A stretch of 23,951 nt of DNA from the NCBI GenBank assembly GCA_041744375.1, contig JBGTLA010000019.1, forward strand, positions 1 through 23,951. The letters are read 5' to 3'. Below, one piece after another: positions 13,874 to 21,697 of the stretch. The first letter of the stretch is position 1. Each line of letters begins with the position of its first letter. The stretch is from JBGTLA01 sp041744375 (GTDB lineage Bacteria; Actinomycetota; Acidimicrobiia; Spongiisociales; ZC4RG35). The translations under genes were made by a program, and so were the position numbers. The notes beneath the pieces are model-generated. The model had not been told where the DNA came from. It ran no database searches and worked only from the letters and a program-made list of their open reading frames with translations.

Positions 13874-14802
13874 AGGAGCCACCACCCGAATGCCACAGCC
13901 ATCACGATGGCCACCAGCCCGGTGAGAGGAGCGAAGCGAGCCGCAAAGCCGGGACCGAAGACACCGGCCTGCATGGCGAACAGCTTGAGGTCGACAGCCG
14001 GCCCCACCACCATGAAGGTGAGCTGGGCTGTGGGGGAGGCATCGACGAAGCTGGCAGCGATGAAGGCATCGGCCTCCGAACAGATCGAGAGCACAAAGGC
14101 GAGTAGGGCCATCGCGATGATCTGGGCACCGGGAAAGTCGCCTTCGAGAATCGGGATGTCAAAGGTCTGGATGGCGGCCGCAGCCGCCGATCCCACCACG
14201 AGGAACCCGCCGGCCTGGAGGAAGTCGTGTTGCACCGTGAGTCCGAAGGTCTCGAGGCGGCTGGTTCCTACCTGGCTCTGACGACGGGCGCGATCGACCA
14301 GCGCTTGCGGATCGCGGCGCAACCACAGGAGTCCCATGATCACGGCGACCGCCAGAGAGGCGCCGAACCGGGCCGCCACCATCTCGAACCGGCCGGGGAA
14401 AGCCACAGCCGTGGAAACGAGCACGATGGGGTTGATCGCCGGTGCGGCCAGCATGAAGGCGAGAGCGGCCCCTGGAACCGCTCCGGCCGCCACCAGCCGC
14501 CCCGATATGGGTACCGAACCGCACTCACACCCGGGCAAAAGGACGCCCGCCGTTCCGGCTGCACACACCGACGCCACCCGGTTCTTGGGAAGGAGGCGGG
14601 CGATGCGCTCGGGAGTCACAAATGCGGCGATGACGCCGCTGATCACTACTCCGCCTACCAAGAAGGGCAAAGCCTGGAGAAAGATCGACACCAGAATCGT
14701 CGCCCAGGTCTGCAGAGCCGGGTCGTCGGCCAGAGGCGCCACGAACCTTCCGAGCACGATCGAGGCGAAGATGGCGGCCACGACTACCTCGACCCCGCCC
14801 AC
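13870..14802 (-). CDS. Permease of the PF03773 (DUF318/ArsP_1) family
   Basis: About 310 residues with eight or so membrane helices. Family landmarks are FLQALPFLVGGVVISGVIAAFVTPERIARLLPKNR, the cysteine motif LLPGCECGSVPISGRLVAAGAVPGAALAFMLAAPAINPIVLVSTAVAF, and ICSEADAFIAASF near the C-terminus. Related proteins include arsenic and organoarsenical permeases, but when paired with a TIGR03943 protein, as here, the substrate is not established. The start is uncertain: GTG 14802 gives a normal first helix, while the open frame continues upstream through a divergent gene and that part is not credible. In-frame GTG codons nearer 14966 are alternatives. It is probably co-transcribed with the downstream TIGR03943 gene, which overlaps it by four bases. 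Confidence 0.85.
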   Translation of the reverse strand: MGGVEVVVAAIFASIVLGRFVAPLADDPALQTWATILVSIFLQALPFLVGGVVISGVIAAFVTPERIARLLPKNRVASVCAAGTAGVLLPGCECGSVPISGRLVAAGAVPGAALAFMLAAPAINPIVLVSTAVAFPGRFEMVAARFGASLAVAVIMGLLWLRRDPQALVDRARRQSQVGTSRLETFGLTVQHDFLQAGGFLVVGSAAAAAIQTFDIPILEGDFPGAQIIAMALLAFVLSICSEADAFIAASFVDASPTAQLTFMVVGPAVDLKLFAMQAGVFGPGFAARFAPLTGLVAIVMAVAFGWWLL

Positions 14803-14955
14803 CCGTCGACGCGGGGGCGGCTTGTGGGATCGTGTCGGCGCTCGTTCGGTGGCTGCTGGTCGGCTGATGTGGTCGATCTCCCTCGATGGACGACACCATT
14901 GGGGTGGCGCTCTCGGCTGCAGGCATCGTAGCCAACGACCTGCCGGGCACCAGAC

Positions 14956-14988
14956 GGTGACAGTCACCCGTCGGCGAGTCCTTAGAGT
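14956..14988. promoter_or_regulatory. 13-bp perfect palindrome and -10 box upstream of the methyltransferase
   Basis: GGTGAC-A-GTCACC (14956-14968) lies in the gap between the divergent permease and methyltransferase genes, 14 bp before TAGAGT (14983-14988), a fair -10 box for the methyltransferase. A palindrome overlapping the -35 area is where a dimeric repressor would bind. The regulator is unknown. Confidence 0.4.
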
Positions 14989-15015
14989 TACAGCCACACG
15001 AAGGGAAGGCGGCTG

Positions 15016-15576
15016 ATGGTCGATACCGGGCCATTCGGATCGGTCAAGGCGACGATATTTCGCCTCTTGTATCGCAATCCGAAATCGAATGGCGTCGTGG
15101 CAGGCCTGGCCGGTTTGACCCCGACCGATCGCCTGCTCGACATCGGCTGCGGAGCCGGCGCAGCTCTCGCCCACGCCGCCCGCATCGTCACCGACGGACA
15201 CGTGGCCGGGGTCGACCCGACCGAGAAACTCGCCCGGTTGACTGCGGCCCGGGTCCCGACGGCAACGGTAGAAGTTGCCGGAGCCGAAGCGCTGCCCTTT
15301 GCCGATGACGCCTTCACGGTGGCGTGGTCGATTTCTGCCTACCACCACTGGCCGGACCCCGTAGCGGGCCTGGCCGAAGCCTTCCGAGTCGTCGAGAAGG
15401 GCGGCAGATTGATCATCGCCGAGGGGCACAAGGCCAGCCCCGGCGGCCATGGGCTCGACGACTCCGAGGTGGAGCAACTGGTCGAGCGGCTGGCCGCCGT
15501 GGGTTTCGGCGAGCCCACGGTTTCCCACCCCGACGCCGGCCGGAAGCGACTCGTCATGGTGACCGCCACGGCCTGA
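15016..15576 (+). CDS. Class I SAM-dependent methyltransferase
   Basis: The 186-residue protein has the standard Methyltransf_11 pattern: motif I LLDIGCGAGAALAHAA (about residues 40-55), the acidic end of strand 2 in VAGVDPTEKLA, VEVAGAEALPFADDAFTVAWSISAYHHWPDP (motifs II/III), and FRVVEKGGRLIIAEG (post-motif). It is a small soluble enzyme with no extra domain, and the substrate cannot be told from sequence. ATG 15016 follows GGGAAGG by six bases, a good ribosome site. It is divergent from the PF03773 permease; related genes beside metal or arsenic permeases can be metalloid methyltransferases, but the cysteine motifs of ArsM are absent here. Confidence 0.85.
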   Translation: MVDTGPFGSVKATIFRLLYRNPKSNGVVAGLAGLTPTDRLLDIGCGAGAALAHAARIVTDGHVAGVDPTEKLARLTAARVPTATVEVAGAEALPFADDAFTVAWSISAYHHWPDPVAGLAEAFRVVEKGGRLIIAEGHKASPGGHGLDDSEVEQLVERLAAVGFGEPTVSHPDAGRKRLVMVTATA

Positions 15577-15932
15577 CACCGGCCAGCCTGCAAGGGCCGC
15601 TCGTCACAGTCGGCGGGCTGAAATGCTGCGTGAAAGGCGACGAGCCAGCACAGCACGGCCGACACCAGGAGGATCACAGCGGAGAACCACATGGGGGACG
15701 AGAGTCGTGGTTGTTCGGCGCCGTTCGATCGGCACTCGAATTTCGCGATCTTCCAGCAGTACGGCCTCCTCGAGGAGTCAGCGTAGGACGATGGCTATCG
15801 GGTTTTCCCGACTCACTGGTTGTGGGGTAGCTTTCCTTTCAGTCGCCGCGTCGCTCGACCGGTGCGCTTCCCCCGCCGTGTGTGCGTCGGCGCCGTCGGA
15901 GATGGGGTCTGAGAGAAACTCTTCGAAAGCCA
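15577..15932. other. Non-coding stretch before the nrdJ promoter
   Basis: I find no convincing gene here. A minus-strand reading from 15692 begins with a plausible membrane helix (MWFSAVILLVSAVLCWLVAF), but it then runs antisense into the methyltransferase and has no homology I recognise. TCGGG-TTTT-CCCGA at about 15797-15810 can form a small hairpin. No B12 riboswitch-like conserved box was seen, although the downstream enzyme needs B12. Confidence 0.4.
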
Positions 15933-15961
15933 TTGACGAATCATGATGGTGTAATTACATT
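15933..15961 (+). promoter_or_regulatory. nrdJ promoter
   Basis: TTGACG (-35, 15933-15938), a 17-bp spacer and TACATT (-10, 15956-15961) form the best sigma70/HrdB-type promoter in the window. Transcription should begin at about 15968, giving a leader of about 100 nt before nrdJ. Confidence 0.6.
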
Positions 15962-15972
15962 CAATCGTTCAG

Positions 15973-15988
15973 CCCCAAGATGTGGTGT
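15973..15988 (+). promoter_or_regulatory. NrdR-like box 1
   Basis: CCCCAAGATGTGGTGT matches the NrdR-box pattern ACACWAWATATWGTGT at 12 of 16 positions. It lies just downstream of the expected transcription start of nrdJ, a position suited to repression. Confidence 0.5.
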
Positions 15989-16004
15989 CTTCGCAAACCT
16001 CAGA

Positions 16005-16020
16005 CCACAACATCTAGTGG
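16005..16020 (+). promoter_or_regulatory. NrdR-like box 2
   Basis: CCACAACATCTAGTGG matches the same pattern at 12 of 16 positions. It starts exactly 32 bp after box 1, the three-helical-turn spacing known for paired NrdR boxes. Confidence 0.5.
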
Positions 16021-16067
16021 TGAGGGGACGAGACGAGGGTCCAACAGGAACAGGAAGGACGACCCAC

Positions 16068-19000
16068 ATGAGCGACGGCCTGCGTATCGAGCGGCGTTTC
16101 ACGAAGGCGGGAACAGACCCGTATGACCTCATCGAGTGGTCACACCGGGACAGTCGAATCGCCAACCCCGACGGGTCGGTGGTGTTCGAGATGACCGACG
16201 CCGAGATACCGGCCGGATGGTCGCAGGTAGCGGCCGACATCATGGTGTCGAAGTACTTCCGCAAGGCGGGGGTGGCCCAGCGGGACGAGCACGGCGATGT
16301 CGTCCGCGACGACAATGGCGATGTGGTGACCGGCCCCGAGCGTTCGGCCCGCCAGGTCTTCGACCGTCTTGCCACCACCTGGCGGCATTGGGGCGAGGAA
16401 GGCGGCTACTTCGCCTCCCCTGACGATGCCCAGGTCTTCGAGGACGAGCTCAAGTACATGTTGGCCACCCAGATGGCCGCCCCCAACAGCCCGCAATGGT
16501 TCAACACCGGCCTGTTCCACTCCTACGGGATCACCGGCCCCGCCCAGGGCTTCTGGTACGTCGACCCCGACTCCGAGGAGCTGGTCTCCTCGCCCGACTC
16601 GTACTCACGTCCCTCACCCCACGCTTGTTTCATCTTGGGCGTCAGCGACGATCTCGTGAACCCGGGTGGGATCATGGATCTATGGACCCGTGAAGCCCGC
16701 ATTTTCAAGTTCGGGTCCGGGGCCGGCTCCAATTTCTCTTCCATTCGCGCCGAGAACGAACTGCTCTCTGGAGGCGGAAAGTCCTCGGGTGTGATGAGCT
16801 TCCTCAAGATCGGAGATCGTGCTGCGGGCGCGATCAAGTCTGGGGGGACGACCCGTCGGGCCGCCAAGATGGTCATCCTCGACGTCGACCACCCCGACAT
16901 CGAGGCCTTCGTCGACTGGAAGAAGGTTGAGGAAGACAAGGCCCGTCTCCTTATCCAGCACGGTGGCTACCCGGCCGACTTCAACGGCGAGGCCTACGCC
17001 ACGGTGTCGGGCCAGAACTCCAACAACTCGGTGCGGGTCTCGAACGAGTTCGTCGACGCCGTCATGGCCGACGGCGACTGGGAGCTGAAGGAACGCACCA
17101 CCGGCCAGGTCCGGCGCACCATCAAGGCCCGAGACCTGTGGTCGCGCATCGCCGAGGCGGCCTGGTCCTGCGCCGACCCCGGCCTCCAGTTCGACACCAC
17201 CATTAACGAGTGGCACACCTCCCCCGCCGGTGGACGCATCAACGCTTCCAACCCGTGCTTCACAGCCGAGACGAGAGTTGCCACGGATAAGGGTTTGATC
17301 CCCTTCAAGTCACTCGTCTCCCGTGTGGCCGAGGGCGAGTCGTTCCAGGTGTACACCCATGACGCGACTGGCGATGGACCCACCGAGACGATCGACCTGA
17401 CGACACCTTCTCAGGTCATGGTGACGGGCACCAACCAGATCCTGCGGCTTGAGTTCTCCGACGGTCGCGTGGTGAGGTGCACACCCAATCACCGCTTGTG
17501 GACCGCCAACCGCGGCTGGGTCCGGGCGGACGAGGTGAACACCGACGACGACGTCCGACTCCTCGATCAGGAGGTGGACTTCGGCATGGCATCGTGGTCG
17601 ATCCCCGTGTCGACAGACGCCCAGTCGTATCAACGTCAGTCAAGCCGCACCTACGCGGTGAATCTTCCGGAGAAGTGGACGGAGGAACTGGCCCATTATC
17701 TAGGCTGGTTGGTTGGAGATGGCGCCATGACCGCCACAGCCGCCGTCACCGTCTATGGCACGGCCGAGGAGCAGCAGTCGGCGATGCTCCGCCACCGCGA
17801 CCTGCTTGCTGCGATCAACGGCGAGTTCGCACCCAAGCCGACACGCATGGCGAACGGCACCTACCAGCTGCGAGTGACTCGACACGCCATCCGCAAGTTC
17901 TTCGAGGCTCTGGGCTTCTCGGCGGTCAAGGCCGCCGAGAAGCGGGTTCCGTGGTCCATCTTCGAAGCCCCTAAGCCGATCGTCGCCGCGTTTCTCAGTG
18001 GTCTTTACGACGCCGACGGCTGTGTGAGCCGCACCGAGAAGAACCGGTACGTGGGACTGGGTAGCAGCTCGCGCGAGCTCTTGCGCGATGTCCAGCAATT
18101 GCTCGACACCTTTGGAGTTCACGGCGCTATCTACACGATAAGGGACGCCAGCAGTCGCACCCACTTCGAGTACACGACCGTCGACGGGGACCACCGCGCC
18201 TATTCGGCAAACCCGTTCTTCGACCTGCGCGTGAGCGGAACCGCCACCGAACGATTCGCAGTGTCGATCGGTTTCGGGCTCGAGCGGAAGGCAGGTTCCC
18301 TCCACCGGATGATCGACGAAACCGGACGGTACGCCACGAAGTACACGGCCAGGCTCGAGAGCTGCTCAGAGGATGGTTGGGAAACCACCTACAACCTCAC
18401 CGAGCCGAAGAACCACAGCTACCTCGCCGGTGGCGTTCTCGTCAGCAATTGCTCCGAGTATATGTTTCTGGACGACACCGCCTGCAACCTGGCGTCGCTC
18501 AATCTCGTCAAGTTCGAGGCCGAGGGCGGCTTCGACATCGACGGGTACCGCCACGCCGTCCGCATCTGGACGATCGTGCTGGAGATCTCGGTGACGATGG
18601 CGCACTTTCCCTCTCCCGAGATCGCCCAGGGCTCATACGACTACCGCACGCTGGGCCTGGGCTACGCCAACCTGGGGTCGCTGTTGATGCGCCAGGGCAT
18701 CGCCTACGACTCCGACGAGGGCCGGGCCATCGCCGGGGCAATGACCGCCATCCTCACGGGCCAGTCGTACGCCACGTCGGCAGAGATGGCTGCGGTGGTG
18801 GGACCGTTCCCCAAGTACTCAGACAACGCCGAGGCGATGCTCCGGGTGATCCGCAACCACCGTCGGGCCGCCTACAACGACCCCGACTTCGAGGACATCT
18901 CCCACAAGGTGCTGGGGATCGACTCGATGCTCGCTCCGGCCGACATCGTGGCGGCTGCTCGCCAGTCGTGGGACGAGGCACTGGAGTTGGGCGAGGTCAA

Positions 19001-20639
19001 CGGGTTCCGCAATGCCCAGGCCAGCGTCTTGGCGCCGACGGGGACCATCGGCTTGTTGATGGATTGTGACACCACCGGCGTCGAACCCGACTTCTCGCTG
19101 GTCAAGTTCAAGAAGCTGGCCGGAGGCGGCTATTTCAAGATCGCCAACCAGTCGGTGGCGCCGGCCCTGCGCCATCTCGGCTACACCGAGGACCAGATTT
19201 CGGAGATCGTCACCTCGATCGTGGGGACGTCTTCGCTGGCGGGTGCGCCTCACATCAACCGGGTGTCGTTGGAGGAGAAGGGCTTCACTCCCGACGAGAT
19301 CGACGCTTTCCAGAAGGCTCTGCCTTCGGTATTCGAGCTCCGTCACGCCTTCAACGTGTTCACCGTCGGCGAAGCGGCCCTGCAACGGCTCGGGCTCACG
19401 GTCGACGACTACACAGCGTGGGACTTCGACCTCCTGGCGCGGTTGGGGTTCTCACGGGCCGAGATCCAGGAGGCCAACGACCACATCTGCGGCCGCCAGA
19501 CCATCGAGGGAGCCCCCCATCTGCGCGACGAGCACCTGTCGGTGTTCGACACCGCCAACCGCAATGGCCGGTACGGGCAACGCTTCATCCATCACACGGG
19601 CCACATCAAGATGATGGCGGCGGCGCAGCCGTTCATCTCGGGTGCCATCTCCAAGACCATCAACATGCCCGCCGAGGTGACCCCCGAGGACATCGAGGGT
19701 GCCTACCGGATGAGCTGGGAGCTGGGCCTCAAGGCGATGGCCCTGTACCGGGACGGCTCCAAGGCTGCCCAACCTCTCAACTCGACTTCTGACGAGAGCA
19801 GTTCCGACGAAGAAGACGAGAGGGTCTCCCAGGCGATGGAGGCCGAAGCCAAGATCCACTGGGGAAACATTCCTACGGGCCTGTCGCCCAGCCAGGCTTA
19901 CGCCCAGGGTATGAAGCCACCGAGGTTCCTCCTCCCCGCTCGTCGCAGCGGTTACAACCAGGAGGCGAGAGTGGGCGGGCACAAGGTCTTCGTCCGTACC
20001 GGCGAGTACGACGACGGGACGTTGGGCGAGATCTTCATCGACCTGGCCAAGGAGGGGGCGACCCTCAAGGGCATCCTGTCGTGCTTCGCCATCGCGGTGT
20101 CGAAGGGCCTTCAGTACGGGGTGCCGCTGGAGGAGTTCGTGGACACGTTCACCTTCCAGACCTTCGAGCCCCGCGGCATGGTGGAGGGGCATCCCAACAT
20201 CAAGATGGCCAACTCGATCATCGACTACGTGTTCCGTAGCCTCGGCGTCGAGTACCTAGAGCGCGACGACCTAGCCCAGGTACCTCCCAACCGGGACATG
20301 GAGCTGCCCGAGCCGAAAACAGGGTTGGCCGCCGAGGCCGGCTACCAACTCGAGTTGGACGATGCCGCCGCCGAGTCGGATGTCGACGCCGTCCAGGCCG
20401 CTGCCCGCTTCGCCGATGATCCCGGATCGGGGGCGCCTAACAACAGTGCTGCGGCGCCAACTCCCGCCAAGGTCGCAGCCGCGTTGGCGTCGGCCGACGC
20501 CGGCACCGCCAGCATGCAGGCCGTGTTGGGCGAGATGATGGGCGACGCCCCCCTGTGCGACATCTGTGGCCACATCACGGTGAGAAACGGGAGCTGCTAC
20601 AAGTGCCTCAACTGCGGCAACAGCCTCGGCTGTAGCTGA
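16068..20639 (+). CDS. nrdJ: B12-dependent (class II) ribonucleoside-diphosphate reductase NrdJ, intein-containing
   Basis: The 1523-residue precursor loses a 398-residue intein (residues 397-794), leaving a mature enzyme of 1125 residues that makes deoxyribonucleotides using adenosylcobalamin. N-extein landmarks are NSPQWFNTG (140-148), PHACFILG with C187 as the likely redox cysteine, and KFGSGAGSNFSSIR. The active-site loop N-P-C-S-E is split by the intein, so N395 and P396 precede it and C795 and E797 follow. The C-extein has SVLAPTGTIGLLMDCDTTG (phosphate-binding loop), ISGAISKTINMP and EGHPNIKMANSIIDYV. It ends with a zinc-ribbon tail carrying C1497, C1500, C1510, C1513, C1516 and C1522, typical of NrdJ. 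ATG 16068 follows AGGAAGG; the open frame upstream covers the promoter and is not coding. Expression is probably controlled by NrdR through the two boxes upstream. Confidence 0.93.
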   Translation: MSDGLRIERRFTKAGTDPYDLIEWSHRDSRIANPDGSVVFEMTDAEIPAGWSQVAADIMVSKYFRKAGVAQRDEHGDVVRDDNGDVVTGPERSARQVFDRLATTWRHWGEEGGYFASPDDAQVFEDELKYMLATQMAAPNSPQWFNTGLFHSYGITGPAQGFWYVDPDSEELVSSPDSYSRPSPHACFILGVSDDLVNPGGIMDLWTREARIFKFGSGAGSNFSSIRAENELLSGGGKSSGVMSFLKIGDRAAGAIKSGGTTRRAAKMVILDVDHPDIEAFVDWKKVEEDKARLLIQHGGYPADFNGEAYATVSGQNSNNSVRVSNEFVDAVMADGDWELKERTTGQVRRTIKARDLWSRIAEAAWSCADPGLQFDTTINEWHTSPAGGRINASNPCFTAETRVATDKGLIPFKSLVSRVAEGESFQVYTHDATGDGPTETIDLTTPSQVMVTGTNQILRLEFSDGRVVRCTPNHRLWTANRGWVRADEVNTDDDVRLLDQEVDFGMASWSIPVSTDAQSYQRQSSRTYAVNLPEKWTEELAHYLGWLVGDGAMTATAAVTVYGTAEEQQSAMLRHRDLLAAINGEFAPKPTRMANGTYQLRVTRHAIRKFFEALGFSAVKAAEKRVPWSIFEAPKPIVAAFLSGLYDADGCVSRTEKNRYVGLGSSSRELLRDVQQLLDTFGVHGAIYTIRDASSRTHFEYTTVDGDHRAYSANPFFDLRVSGTATERFAVSIGFGLERKAGSLHRMIDETGRYATKYTARLESCSEDGWETTYNLTEPKNHSYLAGGVLVSNCSEYMFLDDTACNLASLNLVKFEAEGGFDIDGYRHAVRIWTIVLEISVTMAHFPSPEIAQGSYDYRTLGLGYANLGSLLMRQGIAYDSDEGRAIAGAMTAILTGQSYATSAEMAAVVGPFPKYSDNAEAMLRVIRNHRRAAYNDPDFEDISHKVLGIDSMLAPADIVAAARQSWDEALELGEVNGFRNAQASVLAPTGTIGLLMDCDTTGVEPDFSLVKFKKLAGGGYFKIANQSVAPALRHLGYTEDQISEIVTSIVGTSSLAGAPHINRVSLEEKGFTPDEIDAFQKALPSVFELRHAFNVFTVGEAALQRLGLTVDDYTAWDFDLLARLGFSRAEIQEANDHICGRQTIEGAPHLRDEHLSVFDTANRNGRYGQRFIHHTGHIKMMAAAQPFISGAISKTINMPAEVTPEDIEGAYRMSWELGLKAMALYRDGSKAAQPLNSTSDESSSDEEDERVSQAMEAEAKIHWGNIPTGLSPSQAYAQGMKPPRFLLPARRSGYNQEARVGGHKVFVRTGEYDDGTLGEIFIDLAKEGATLKGILSCFAIAVSKGLQYGVPLEEFVDTFTFQTFEPRGMVEGHPNIKMANSIIDYVFRSLGVEYLERDDLAQVPPNRDMELPEPKTGLAAEAGYQLELDDAAAESDVDAVQAAARFADDPGSGAPNNSAAAPTPAKVAAALASADAGTASMQAVLGEMMGDAPLCDICGHITVRNGSCYKCLNCGNSLGCS
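17256..18449 (+). mobile_element. Intein with LAGLIDADG homing endonuclease in NrdJ
   Basis: The 398-residue element begins with Cys (CFTAETRVATDKG, block A) and ends GGVLVSN, followed by the extein Cys. Block B is TPNHRLWT with T76 and H79 (intein numbering). The DOD endonuclease motifs are LGWLVGDG (149-156) and LSGLYDADG (247-255); both keep their acidic residue, so the endonuclease looks intact. Block F is YNLTEPKNHSYLAGG. The penultimate residue, normally His, is Ser, while the terminal Asn is kept. Precise removal restores N-P-C-S-E. The frame is uninterrupted across both junctions. Confidence 0.92.
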
Positions 20640-20651
20640 TGAGAAGCGCGA

Positions 20652-20687
20652 CACTCGAATACATGCGTTTTCAACGCTTTGCGAGTG
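20652..20687 (+). terminator. Nested stem-loop downstream of nrdJ
   Basis: CACTCG (20652-20657) pairs with CGAGTG (20682-20687) around an inner hairpin GCGTT-TTC-AACGC (20665-20677). It begins 12 bases after the nrdJ stop. No T-run follows. A perfect 8-bp palindrome, TTCGCGAA, lies a few bases beyond. The most likely role is 3'-end formation of the nrdJ mRNA. Confidence 0.4.
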
Positions 20688-20846
20688 GATTGTTCGCGAA
20701 GTGAGAGTGGAAACGTCACCACCCTCATCTTGAAGACTCACTGAAGGAGAGCCTCCAATTATGTGGCAGGGAGTCACATGATGAGCTCGGCGGTGTCCCC
20801 CAAGGAGTGGATGGATGCGGCTTGGAGCGTGTTCGGTCGGCGGGGG

Positions 20847-21350
20847 TCATGGCAGTGCTCGCGTGAGCCAGACCCGTTCACCGCGGTCGTCGGTGGTGAC
20901 GTGGTCGCGTTCGAACCCGAGCTTGTCGAGGACCCGTAACGACGGGGTGTTCCGGCTGCCGACGGTCGACCAGAGCCGTTGTCGCCCAGTAGCTGTCGCG
21001 GCATCGAGGACAGCGCGGGCTGCCTCGGTCGCATAGCCGTTGCCATGGACCCGCTGGAATAGCTCATAGGCGATCTCGGGCCCGTCGGCGGTGGCTCGGC
21101 CGACGATCAACCCGCAGTAGCCGATAAAGTCGCCTTCCGCCCGGCGGCGGATCGGCAGCAGCGCGACCCCCGTCTCGGCCGCCGAGGCGAGCAGACGCGC
21201 GATGATCTCGCGGGTCCGCTCGATCGTCGGCGTCCCGTCGCCGCGTTCGGCGTGCAGGGCGCGCAGTTCATCGGCATCCGACTCGTCCCAGGGCTGCAAG
21301 ATCAACCGCTCGGTCGCGAGGTGGAATGACATCGGCGCGTATGAGGACAT
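20847..21350 (-). CDS. GNAT-family N-acetyltransferase (RimJ/RimL type)
   Basis: Up to 167 residues. It has the RimJ/RimL pattern LATERLILQPWDESDADELRALHAE at the N-terminus, GDFIGYCGLIVGRATADGPEIAYELFQRVHGNGYATEAARAVLDAA with the acetyl-CoA binding loop R-V-H-G-N-G-Y-A, and WSTVGSRNTPSLRVLDKLGFERD (the N-x-x-S-x-x-x-x-x-K-x-G-F motif of the family). It transfers an acetyl group from acetyl-CoA to an amine; the acceptor is unknown. ATG 21350 and ATG 21332 are both possible; the second begins MSFHLATERL, the more usual family start, and neither has a clear ribosome site. It converges with nrdJ across about 200 bp. Confidence 0.88.
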   Translation of the reverse strand: MSSYAPMSFHLATERLILQPWDESDADELRALHAERGDGTPTIERTREIIARLLASAAETGVALLPIRRRAEGDFIGYCGLIVGRATADGPEIAYELFQRVHGNGYATEAARAVLDAATATGRQRLWSTVGSRNTPSLRVLDKLGFERDHVTTDDRGERVWLTRALP

Positions 21351-21697
21351 GCCCTACTGTGCACCAAGGGCGTAGGAAATGTCGAGACAGGCTCCAGCGG
21401 AGGGGTACTCGTCGCAAAGCTTGGAATTTTGAGATCACAGTGGCACCCGGCTGTCACCCTCGGGAAGTATTGGTACGAGCTGCGGAGCTGACCGTTGAGT
21501 CATTTCAGGTGACGGTTGACCTGAGCAGAACGCGGCGAACGAAGAGAGCCAGTCGGGCGCAGCAACAGGAAAGCGGTGTCGGAGCAACAAGCCTCGGCGC
21601 CGATCTGCCGTGTTGATACGGGACGGAGCAATCGGGGATCCACCCTGACGAGGTATAGCGTTTCGGGACCTTTTCAGTATAGTGTTACTGTACCAAA
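21351..21697. other. Intergenic region between GNAT and ATPase genes
   Basis: Nothing convincing is encoded here; a 96-residue plus-strand reading (21326-21616) has no recognisable features and overlaps the 5' end of the GNAT gene antisense. The right end becomes A/T-richer and holds the ATPase promoter and direct repeats, listed separately. Confidence 0.45.
21653..21691 (+). promoter_or_regulatory. Direct repeats and -10 box of the ATPase gene
   Basis: GTATAGCGTT (21653-21662) and GTATAGTGTT (21677-21686) are direct repeats with one difference, 24 bp apart. TACTGT (21686-21691) is followed by ACCAAA (six bases) and ATG 21698, the same leaderless geometry seen elsewhere; TATAGT at 21678-21683 is an alternative -10. 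The repeats cover the promoter, so they may be an operator. Confidence 0.45.

Noticed and set aside
14803..15579. N-terminal extension of the PF03773 permease frame
   Set aside because: It is antisense to the methyltransferase gene and rich in Arg/His/Gly; family members begin close to the first membrane helix.
15339..15692. Minus-strand ORF starting with a membrane-like segment
   Set aside because: Only the first 20 residues look protein-like; the rest is antisense to the methyltransferase.
15882..16067. Upstream extension of nrdJ
   Set aside because: It covers the promoter and both NrdR-like boxes and lacks homology; ATG 16068 has AGGAAGG upstream.
15962..16067. Cobalamin riboswitch in the nrdJ leader
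   Set aside because: The leader is only about 100 nt and I see no B12-box-like conserved core; the two spaced palindromic boxes fit NrdR better.
20778..20939. Small plus-strand ORF of 53 aa after nrdJ
   Set aside because: A weak GGAG precedes it, but more than half is antisense to the GNAT gene and there are no recognisable features.
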